Source: Dehalococcoidia bacterium
GTDB lineage: Bacteria; Chloroflexota; Dehalococcoidia; GIF9; UBA5629
Length of the DNA: 34,011 bases
Assembly: GCA_028716085.1 (NCBI GenBank)
Contig: JAQUQM010000011.1
Span: forward strand, 1-34,011
Direction: 5' to 3'
The notes under the pieces were generated by a model. That model saw nothing but the letters and a program-made list of their open reading frames with translations, was not told the origin of the DNA and did no database searches. Shown here piece by piece: positions 27,203 to 34,011 of this stretch. Position numbers and translations under genes: made by a program. How positions within the stretch are numbered: the stretch's first letter is position 1; each line of letters starts with the position of its first letter.

Positions 27203-27648
27203 GTTCAGCTAAAAAGGAGACGACCATAGTAGCTTTCTGCTGCATCTACTGCGCTTATGCAGCCGCCGATCTGGCCGGCTCTATGCGATTGCAGTATCCT
27301 TCCAACATTCGGATACTGAGGACACCATGTACGGGCAGGCTGGAAGTAGAATACTTCATGAAGGCATTTGAAGACGGCGCAGATGGCGTGATAGTGGCAG
27401 GATGCGAGGAAGGCAGTTGCCATTTTAAAGAGGGCAATCTTGTAGCTAAACGGCGTGTAAATTACGCGAAAAAATTACTGGCGGAGGCCGGGCTGGAAAG
27501 CGATAGACTAAGGATGGTGAATGTCAGCGCTGCCAGCGCACGCAAACTGGTTGATTATTTAAAAGAGATGGCCGCCACAATTGAAAAACTTGGGCCAAGT
27601 CCATTGCACACGGTCAAACAATTAGCCCGACAGGAGAGTAAGTCATGA
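27199..27648 (+). CDS. mvhD: MvhD-like (FlpD family) [2Fe-2S] electron-transfer subunit
   Basis: FCCIYCAYAAADLAGSMRLQYPSNIRILRTPCTGRLEVEYFMKAFEDGADGVIVAGCEEGSCHFKEGN; 4-nt overlap with hdrA. Confidence 0.92.
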   Translation: MSSAKKETTIVAFCCIYCAYAAADLAGSMRLQYPSNIRILRTPCTGRLEVEYFMKAFEDGADGVIVAGCEEGSCHFKEGNLVAKRRVNYAKKLLAEAGLESDRLRMVNVSAASARKLVDYLKEMAATIEKLGPSPLHTVKQLARQESKS

Positions 27649-28313
27649 TTGTAGCAGAAAGAAAAACCATTCCTGAACTGATAGATATTTTGCAGGGGCA
27701 CAAAAATGTCCTTGTGCTCGGTTGTGGAACGTGTGTCACGGTTTGCCTGGCAGGCGGTGAACGTGAAGTAAGTATCATTGCATCGGCACTGCGCATAGCT
27801 TCACGTACACAGAACCTGGACTTCAAGGTCAGCGAGTTGACGATTGAAAGGCAGTGCGACAATATCTTCATTGAACAGGCGGCCGAAGCCATAGATAAGA
27901 GCGATGCCGTACTATCGCTGGGCTGTGGCGCCGGTGTGCAGGCTATTGCCGAGCGTTACCCCCGCAAGCCTGTATATGCCGGGTTAAATACCAAGTTCCT
28001 GGGTATCCTGGAGGAAAGGGGCATCTGGACGGAGAAGTGTGCTGCCTGCGGCGCCTGCGTGTTACATGAATATGGTGGTATCTGCCCGGTGACACGCTGT
28101 GCAAAGCATATGTTGAATGGTCCGTGCGGAGGATCAAAGGAAGACAGGTGTGAAGTGAATCCTGATCGTCCTTGTGCCTGGCAACTAATATATCAACGTC
28201 TGAAGTCTATCGGACAATTGCAGAAACTGGAGCAGGTTACGATGCCGAAAAATTGGGGGCCGAGTCTTAGTGGAGGACCTCGCACTATTATACGGGATGA
28301 TCACAGGATTTGA
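27645..28313 (+). CDS. metV: Methylenetetrahydrofolate reductase-associated Zn/Fe-S subunit (MetV, MTHFR_C-type)
   Basis: VLVLGCGTCVTVCLAGGEREV; LSLGCGAGVQAI; KCAACGACVLHEYGGICPVTRCAKHMLNGPCGGSKEDRCEVNPDRPCAW. Confidence 0.88.
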   Translation: MIVAERKTIPELIDILQGHKNVLVLGCGTCVTVCLAGGEREVSIIASALRIASRTQNLDFKVSELTIERQCDNIFIEQAAEAIDKSDAVLSLGCGAGVQAIAERYPRKPVYAGLNTKFLGILEERGIWTEKCAACGACVLHEYGGICPVTRCAKHMLNGPCGGSKEDRCEVNPDRPCAWQLIYQRLKSIGQLQKLEQVTMPKNWGPSLSGGPRTIIRDDHRI

Positions 28314-28425
28314 TTCTGCAAAATTATATGTGAATACGATGGAAATTATTATTTGTAGATAAAGAATTACTAAATGTACTGAGCTAGTGCTTATTAAGTG
28401 AGATGAGCTCTCAGCGGAGGTTCAT

Positions 28426-29427
28426 ATGATTGGACAGGAAACACGCGATGTAGAAAGAAAGATTACGGCGATTCTCAGGATACTCAGCGAGTCCAGGCAA
28501 CCGGTGGGTGGCCGGAGCATATCGCTCATGCTGGAGGAACAGGGAATCCACCTTGGCGAGCGGGCTGTCCGCTACCACCTCAAGATCATGGATGAACGGG
28601 GATTAACACGCTTGGCAGGGCCCAAAGACGGCCGCACTATCACGCTTGCAGGCCAGGACGAACTGCGCAATTCTCTGGTAACTGATAAACTCGGCTTCGT
28701 CAGCACTAGAATCGAGTGCCTGGCCTACCAGACCAATTTCGGCCTGCGCTCGGCTAACGGCAAAGTACCTGTAGATATCACCCTGTTTAACCGCGATGAC
28801 TTAATCCGTGCATTAAAAATCATGTCAGACGTATTCGCGGCCGGCTTTTGTTCCTCTGAACTGGTCGCTCTGGGTGGAGAAGGCGCCAGCCTGGGACAGA
28901 CTATAATTCCATCGGGTAAAGTGGGCTTCGCCACAGTATGCAGCGTAGCTATCAACGGCTGTCTGCTTAAAGCCGGCATTCCGGCACACGCACGCTTCGG
29001 TGGTCTCATGCAGGTGAGGAACAGGCAGCCTTACCGTTTTGTGGATCTCATTGAGTTCTCCGGCTCGACCATTGATCCTTCCAATATTTTTATCACCGGA
29101 CGTATGACAGAGGTTAAAAATGCCGCCTCCGTCGGAGAGGGGAAGGTACTGGCTGGCTACCAGGAGATACCTATGCTATCCCTGGCCAGAGCCGAGGAAC
29201 TGTTGCACAGGCTGAATAATCATGGACTAATGTGCCCCGCCATGCTCGCGCGTTCCGGAGAGGCGGTTTGCGAGATACCCCGTAATCCGGATAAGGTAGG
29301 ACTGATTACTCTCAGCGGCCTTAATCCGGCGGCTGCTGCTGCAGAAGCCGGTATCAAGATTTCAAACATGGCTATGTGCGGCATGATGGAAATAACAAAA
29401 CTGCGCCCGTTCCGGGAACTTCTCTGA
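28426..29427 (+). CDS. nrpR: NrpR-type transcriptional regulator (winged HTH + single NrpR regulatory domain)
   Basis: N-terminal wHTH (ILRILSESRQPVGGRSISLMLEEQGIHLGERAVRYHLKIMDERGLT); NrpR/DUF128 domain (…ELVALGGEGASLGQTIIPSGKVGFATVCSVAINGCLLKAGIPAHARFGGLMQV…LINPAAAAAEAGI-like C-term). RBS GGAGG upstream. Confidence 0.8.
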   Translation: MIGQETRDVERKITAILRILSESRQPVGGRSISLMLEEQGIHLGERAVRYHLKIMDERGLTRLAGPKDGRTITLAGQDELRNSLVTDKLGFVSTRIECLAYQTNFGLRSANGKVPVDITLFNRDDLIRALKIMSDVFAAGFCSSELVALGGEGASLGQTIIPSGKVGFATVCSVAINGCLLKAGIPAHARFGGLMQVRNRQPYRFVDLIEFSGSTIDPSNIFITGRMTEVKNAASVGEGKVLAGYQEIPMLSLARAEELLHRLNNHGLMCPAMLARSGEAVCEIPRNPDKVGLITLSGLNPAAAAAEAGIKISNMAMCGMMEITKLRPFRELL

Positions 29428-29432
29428 CGGAT

Positions 29433-30128
29433 ATGTATTCGATGTATAACATCCTTATTGTAACCAACGAAATGGACCGCATGCGCGACGTGATAACCGG
29501 CTTAAGCCGACAGGGTTATTCCTGTACCGCCTGCGCCTATGCCGACGACGTTATTACGCAGGATGTGCGCCAGTACTTTAACCTGGTGCTTATAGATATA
29601 TCATCGGTATCGCAGCACGGCGATTCTGCCTGGCGCTGGTTCAGACGTATTAAACTGCGCCGGCCGTTGCCCATCATCGCCCTGGTCTCAACTTCTACCT
29701 TGCAGGTAATAATGGCAGAAACCGGAATCGACGATTTCATTCTTAAGCCCTGGAACATGGATGAGCTCAGTTCGCGCATAACACGGCTGCTTAACCGTGC
29801 TGATACAACTGAAGAAGGCAAGATAATCAAAGCCAGCGACCTGATAATTGACCCGGTTAAATGTGAGGTACACCTGGGAGGCAGGCTGTTGGTGCTCACC
29901 TTTAAAGAATATGAGATGTTAAAATTGCTGGCAACCAACCCAGGCCGGGTCTTTACCCGTGAGGCGCTCCTGAACGAGGTCTGGGGCTATGATTATTTCG
30001 GCGGTGACCGCACCGTGGACGTACATATCCGCAGACTTCGCAGTAAGATCGAGGATTCCGTACATTCCTTTATTGAAACAGTAAGGAACATAGGCTACAA
30101 GTTTAAGGATATGCCCCCTGCCGCTTAA
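29433..30128 (+). CDS. OmpR-family orphan response regulator, GlnR-like
   Basis: Receiver-like NILIVTNEMDRM…FNLVLIDIS…GIDDFILKPW; trans_reg_C LTFKEYEMLKLLATNPGRVFTREALLNEVWGYDYFGGDRTVDVHIRRLRSKIEDSVHSFIETVRNIGYKF. ATG 29433 or 29442 is preferred to the in-frame GTG 29376 that overlaps nrpR. Confidence 0.88.
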   Translation: MYSMYNILIVTNEMDRMRDVITGLSRQGYSCTACAYADDVITQDVRQYFNLVLIDISSVSQHGDSAWRWFRRIKLRRPLPIIALVSTSTLQVIMAETGIDDFILKPWNMDELSSRITRLLNRADTTEEGKIIKASDLIIDPVKCEVHLGGRLLVLTFKEYEMLKLLATNPGRVFTREALLNEVWGYDYFGGDRTVDVHIRRLRSKIEDSVHSFIETVRNIGYKFKDMPPAA

Positions 30129-30134
30129 CCTCCT

Positions 30135-30172
30135 GTAACAAAATCTTAACATCGCTGTAATAATACCGAAAC
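30135..30172 (+). promoter_or_regulatory. GlnR-type box (four 5-bp half-sites, 11-bp period) upstream of amtB
   Basis: GTAAC-n6-TTAAC-n6-GTAAT-n6-GAAAC at 30135, 30146, 30157 and 30168; followed 8 bp later by TATAAA (30181-30186), a candidate -10. Confidence 0.65.
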
Positions 30173-30178
30173 AGGCCT

Positions 30179-30202
30179 CCTATAAACTAACCCCTATAAA
30201 CT
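30179..30202 (+). repeat. Short direct repeat CCTATAAACT x2 in the amtB leader
   Basis: CCTATAAACT at 30179 and 30193 (14-bp offset); the first contains the candidate -10. Confidence 0.5.
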
Positions 30203-30217
30203 TAAAGGAGGTGTCCC

Positions 30218-31441
30218 ATGAACTCGGGCGATACTGCATGGTTACTCACATCCACCGCGCTCGTGCTTCTCATGACGCCCGCCCTGGCCTTCTTTTACGG
30301 CGGCATGGTCAGAAGGAAGAATCTGCTCTCCACGATTATGATGAGCTTTGCCATACTCTGCATGGTTTCCATCCTCTGGATCATTTACGGTTATACAATG
30401 GCCTTCGGGCCGGATGTCAAAGGTTTGATCGGCAACTTTTCGTGGCTTGGACTGCTAGGAGTAGGACAGGACCCTTCAACCGTATATGCAACCACAGTTC
30501 CGCATCTGGCCTTCATGGCCTTTCAGGCTACTTTCGCCATTATCACGGTGGCTTTGTGGACGGGAGCGGTAGTCGAGCGTATTAAATTTGGTGCTCTGCT
30601 TGCTTTTGCCGCGCTCTGGTTTACCCTGGTCTATTGTCCTGTTGCACACTGGGTATGGGGCAGTGGAGGCTGGCTTGCACAGTTGGGTGCACTGGATTTC
30701 GCTGGTGGTACTGTGGTTCACGTTAATGCCGGTATTTCGGCGCTGGCGCTAGCACTCGTACTCGGACCCCGCAGGGGATTCAAGGAGGGCGAGACTATGG
30801 AACCCAACAATATACCTTATGTTGTCCTGGGCGCCGCTCTGCTCTGGTTCGGCTGGTTTGGATTTAATGCAGGCAGTGCTCTGACAGCAGGCCGTCTCGC
30901 AGCCAATGCATTTGTCACCACAAATACGGCCGCGGCTTCAGCTGGGTTTACCTGGATGCTACTCGGCTGGATTCATCGCAGGCCTTCAGTTGTGGGCGCT
31001 GCCACGGGCGCTGTCGTCGGACTGGTGGCTATTACCCCGGCCGCCGGTTTTGTTCAGCCCTGGGCCGCTATCCCCATCGGGGCGATCGGCTCTGTAATCT
31101 CTTATTACGTAATGGTATGGAGGGCTAAGGCAAATAAAGTTGACGAATCACTGGACGTATTCGCCTGCCACGGGATGGGCGGCACCTGGGGTGCGCTGGC
31201 CACCGGTATCTTTGCTACTACCGCCGTCAACACCGGGGGGTCGGGACTCATCGACGGGAACTGGAAACAGGTACTTATCCAGGTTGTGGCAATCGCAGCC
31301 ACTATGGTTTTCGCTTTTGGAGTATCCTGGCTGCTGGCTAAGGCGCTCAAGGCAACCATGGGACTACGCGTGAAGGACGAGGAAGAAGCGGTGGGTCTGG
31401 ACATATCACAGCACGGTGAAAATGCTTATGGAGGTGTTTAA
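30218..31441 (+). CDS. amtB: Ammonium transporter
   Basis: TPALAFFYGGMVRRKN; FAGGTVVHVNAGISALALALVLG; GWFGFNAGSALTA; FACHGMGGTWGALATGIFA (both pore His motifs). AGGAGG RBS. Confidence 0.97.
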   Translation: MNSGDTAWLLTSTALVLLMTPALAFFYGGMVRRKNLLSTIMMSFAILCMVSILWIIYGYTMAFGPDVKGLIGNFSWLGLLGVGQDPSTVYATTVPHLAFMAFQATFAIITVALWTGAVVERIKFGALLAFAALWFTLVYCPVAHWVWGSGGWLAQLGALDFAGGTVVHVNAGISALALALVLGPRRGFKEGETMEPNNIPYVVLGAALLWFGWFGFNAGSALTAGRLAANAFVTTNTAAASAGFTWMLLGWIHRRPSVVGAATGAVVGLVAITPAAGFVQPWAAIPIGAIGSVISYYVMVWRAKANKVDESLDVFACHGMGGTWGALATGIFATTAVNTGGSGLIDGNWKQVLIQVVAIAATMVFAFGVSWLLAKALKATMGLRVKDEEEAVGLDISQHGENAYGGV

Positions 31442-31791
31442 TGCTTAAGAAAATCGAAGCCATCATCAGGCCGGAAAAATTGGACGCCGTTAAGGACGCC
31501 CTGGAGGCCAGTGGAATACTGGGAATGACTGTCACCAATGTCAACGGACGCGGCAGGCAGAAAGGCATTGCGCTGCAATGGCGCGCTGGCGAATACCGCG
31601 TCGATTTCCTTCCCAAGATAAAACTTGAACTGGTTGTCGCCGGAGAGGAATGCCAGGCAGCAATTAACACCATCTGCACTGCAGCCAAAACCGGCAGGGA
31701 AGGCGATGGGATGATCTTTGTCCTGCCGGTGGAAAATGCCATACGTGTGCGCACCAGCGATTGTGGTGAAGAGTGCTTTTCCCGGCAGTGA
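31441..31791 (+). CDS. glnK: P-II nitrogen regulatory protein (GlnK/GlnB)
   Basis: MLKKIEAIIRPEKLDAVKDALEASGILGMTVTNVNGRGRQKG…EYRVDFLPKIKLELVV…GDGMIFVLPVENAIRVRT; TAATG overlap with amtB. Confidence 0.95.
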   Translation: MLKKIEAIIRPEKLDAVKDALEASGILGMTVTNVNGRGRQKGIALQWRAGEYRVDFLPKIKLELVVAGEECQAAINTICTAAKTGREGDGMIFVLPVENAIRVRTSDCGEECFSRQ

Positions 31792-31828
31792 ATAACAGTT
31801 TTCAGCGGGGGCATAAGGAGATTTTAGC

Positions 31829-31882
31829 CACAATTTTTACATAACTGCACAATTTTTATACAAATCCGGTGCAATTTAATAT
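31829..31882 (+). repeat. Direct repeats upstream of glnA
   Basis: CACAATTTTTA at 31829-31839 and 31848-31858 (19-bp offset), with a diverged third copy GTGCAATTTAATA from about 31869. Confidence 0.5.
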
Positions 31883-31931
31883 GTTTGTAACATTTCACCC
31901 TTATACTGAATTAAAAAAGCAGGAGGATAAC

Positions 31932-33272
31932 ATGGCAACAAAAGACCGTGCAGAAGCCGTTGAATACGTGCTCAAAATGTCAAAGGAGCACGACATTAAG
32001 TTTATTAACCTGTGGTTTACAGATATACTCGGTTTTCTCAAGAGTTTCTCCATAACCATCGAAGAGCTGGAAAGAGCTCTGGAAGAAGGCATGGGATTCG
32101 ACGGCTCATCCATCGAGGGCTACGCGCGCATCGATGAGAGCGACATGATCGCCCTCCCCGACCCGGATACCTTCCAGTTGCTTCCCTGGAGACCCAAGGA
32201 GCAGGCGGTCGCCCGTATGTTTTGTGATATTCAGATGCCGGGCGGACAGCCTTTCGAAGGCGATCCCAGATACATCCTCAAGAAAAATCTGAAACTCGCC
32301 GCTGACATGGGTTACACTTACTATGTCGGACCCGAGCTGGAGTATTTCTACTTCAAGAACAACCAGGGCACTGAGATTCTTGATTCCGGCGGCTACTTCG
32401 ACCTGGTGCCGCTGGATATGGCAGTAGACCTGAGGAGACAAACCGTCCTGGCCCTGGAGGAAATGGGTATCGGGGTGGAATATTCGCATCACGAGGTAGC
32501 ATCCAGCCAGCATGAAATCGATATGAGATACACCGATGCCCTCACCATGGCTGACAATGTGATGACATACAGGCTGGTGGTGAAACAGGTAGCCATGGAA
32601 AACGGCGTTTACGCCACTTTCATGCCCAAGCCGATCTTCGGGGAAAACGGCAGCGGCATGCACGTGCACCAGTCACTGTTCAAGGGCGAGAGAAACGCCT
32701 TTTTCGATAAAAACGACCCCTTCCATCTCTCCAAAGTCGCCCGCAGCTACATCGCCGGGCTGCTCAAACATGCTCCGGAGATAACATCGGTCACCAGCCA
32801 GTGGGTAAACTCGTATAAACGCCTGGTGCCGGGCTATGAGGCCCCCGTATATCTTTCCTGGGCAAGGCGCAACCGGGCCGACCTGATCAGGGTCCCCGAA
32901 TATAAGCCGGGCCGTGAGATGGCCACGCGTATCGAGTACCGTTCGCCCGATCCCGCCTGCAACCCTTACCTGGTGTTCAGCGTGATGCTGGCCGCCGGCC
33001 TGGACGGCATTGAAAAGGGACTGGAGCCGCCTGTGCCCGTTGAAGAGAACGTCTACGAGTTCACGGAGGAACAGAGAAGGCGGAGGGGTATCAAGACCTT
33101 GCCTTCAAGCCTTTTTGAAGCTATTGCTCTGACGGAAAAAAGCGCCCTGGTCAAAAATGCGCTGGGCGACCACCTGTTCAACGCTTTCATTAAGAACAAG
33201 AAAGTGGAGTACGACCAGTACAGGATACAGGTCACCGAGTATGAGATCAAAAAATACCTGCCTGTGCTGTAA
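31932..33272 (+). CDS. glnA: Glutamine synthetase type I
   Basis: GMGFDGSSIEGYARIDESDM; GPELEYFYF; MPKPIFGENGSGMHVHQSL; RLVPGYEAPVYLSWARRNRADLIRVP; RIEYRSPDPACNPYL. ATG 31932 has AGGAGG 5-6 nt upstream; the listed start at 31869 is a GTG inside the promoter region. Confidence 0.97.
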   Translation: MATKDRAEAVEYVLKMSKEHDIKFINLWFTDILGFLKSFSITIEELERALEEGMGFDGSSIEGYARIDESDMIALPDPDTFQLLPWRPKEQAVARMFCDIQMPGGQPFEGDPRYILKKNLKLAADMGYTYYVGPELEYFYFKNNQGTEILDSGGYFDLVPLDMAVDLRRQTVLALEEMGIGVEYSHHEVASSQHEIDMRYTDALTMADNVMTYRLVVKQVAMENGVYATFMPKPIFGENGSGMHVHQSLFKGERNAFFDKNDPFHLSKVARSYIAGLLKHAPEITSVTSQWVNSYKRLVPGYEAPVYLSWARRNRADLIRVPEYKPGREMATRIEYRSPDPACNPYLVFSVMLAAGLDGIEKGLEPPVPVEENVYEFTEEQRRRRGIKTLPSSLFEAIALTEKSALVKNALGDHLFNAFIKNKKVEYDQYRIQVTEYEIKKYLPVL

Positions 33273-33405
33273 AGAGAATCAGGTTTTCTAGCACATTTAC
33301 TATGATTGCACCGTTTGGTGCATGAGAAAGCGCGAATGAATACATGACCGGGAATAAATGTAATCGTGAAAGTCACATAATTAAAAACAAGAGCTTGTAG
33401 AAAAA

Positions 33406-34011
33406 ATGGATAAAGCAGCAATTCTGGCTCTGGAAGACGGCTCAATTTATCACGGCTACTGTTTCGGCGCTGAAATTGACACCTTTGGTGAGGTTGTATT
33501 CTGCACCAGCATGGTTGGCTACCAGGAAATGTTAACCGACCCCTCATATGCCGGACAGATTCTGGTACCAACCTATCCTCTTATCGGCAACTATGGCATT
33601 AATGAGATCGATATCGAATCGGCAAAGATACAGGTTCAGGGTTTTGTTGTAAGAGAGCAATGTCTTAAGCCAAGTCACTATCAAAGCCGGGAAACAGTTC
33701 ATCAGTATCTGACAGGAAGCAGCGTCCCCGGAATTTACGGAGTGGATACCCGGGCTGTTACCCGCCGGCTCCGTTCCAGCGGTGTAATGATGGGGACGAT
33801 AACCAGTAGCAAGACCCCCAGGCAGGCTCTGGAAGCATTAAGAAACCTGCCCAACTACGGTTCCATAGATTTTGTCAGGCAGGTCACTGCCGGTGCTGCC
33901 TATCGCCGGCAATCAGACGGGGGAGCGTCCCAGTACCATATCGTTGCCCTGGACTGCGGTTTGAAATATAACATCCTGCGTATGTTGAACCGGCTGGGTT
34001 GTGATACAACC
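33406..34011 (+). CDS. carA: Carbamoyl-phosphate synthase small subunit (3'-truncated by window edge)
   Basis: Own translation: MDKAAILALEDGSIYHGYCFGAEIDTFGEVVFCTSMVGYQEMLTDPSYAGQILVPTYPLIGNYGIN…GVDTRAVTRRLRSSGVMMGTI…ALDCGLKYNILRML; open to the last base. Absent from the supplied ORF list because it has no stop. Confidence 0.94.
   Translation, partial: MDKAAILALEDGSIYHGYCFGAEIDTFGEVVFCTSMVGYQEMLTDPSYAGQILVPTYPLIGNYGINEIDIESAKIQVQGFVVREQCLKPSHYQSRETVHQYLTGSSVPGIYGVDTRAVTRRLRSSGVMMGTITSSKTPRQALEALRNLPNYGSIDFVRQVTAGAAYRRQSDGGASQYHIVALDCGLKYNILRMLNRLGCDTT

Noticed and set aside
31441-31791. Loss of the P-II uridylylation tyrosine
   Set aside because: At first the T-loop LQW looked like Tyr51 replaced. 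Counting against E. coli GlnB shows W replaces Tyr46, and the Tyr51 equivalent (GEY) is kept.
31869-31931. N-terminal extension of glnA from GTG 31869
   Set aside because: ATG 31932 has an ideal AGGAGG and fits the GlnA family N-terminus; the extension covers promoter-like sequence.
30129-31931. Archaeal NrpR operator (GGAA-N6-TTCC) upstream of amtB or glnA
   Set aside because: No match seen by eye in either leader; a bacterial NrpR-like protein could recognise a different site.
33307-33322. TGCACC-GTTT-GGTGCA hairpin after glnA as terminator
   Set aside because: Only a 6-bp stem and no T-run; not enough to call.
1-34011. CRISPR arrays, transposases, integrases, phage genes, toxin-antitoxin or other defence systems
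   Set aside because: None recognised in the ORFs, and no regularly spaced repeat array seen.

Overview
The window looks like a chromosomal segment from an anaerobic bacterium. A Chloroflexota/Dehalococcoidia-like origin is my inference from gene content and was not tested. From left to right it contains: (1) two secreted or surface-type proteins, the first truncated at the window edge; (2) a tRNA-His; (3) on the minus strand, a multi-PAS hybrid sensor kinase and a nitronate monooxygenase-like flavoprotein; (4) a degenerate KaiC/RecA-like domain fused to a PEP-synthase-type ATP-grasp domain; (5) a dense plus-strand operon, hisH-hisF-mvhD1-metF-gltB2-like-gltB2-gltB1/3-hdrC-hdrB-(hdrA/gltD/hdrA fusion)-mvhD2-metV, spanning about 12.7 to 28.3 kb; (6) a nitrogen-control block of nrpR-like, glnR-like OmpR regulator, amtB, glnK/glnB and glnA, followed by a 3'-truncated carA. 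The most notable item is (5). A MetFV-HdrABC-MvhD-type methylenetetrahydrofolate reductase cluster contains a complete but rearranged glutamate synthase, and its GltD-like module is inserted inside a duplicated HdrA. Second is a GlnR-like regulator next to an exact 11-bp-period, four-half-site GlnR-type box directly upstream of amtB, immediately preceded by an NrpR-type repressor. All family assignments come from reading motifs by eye. No database search was run.
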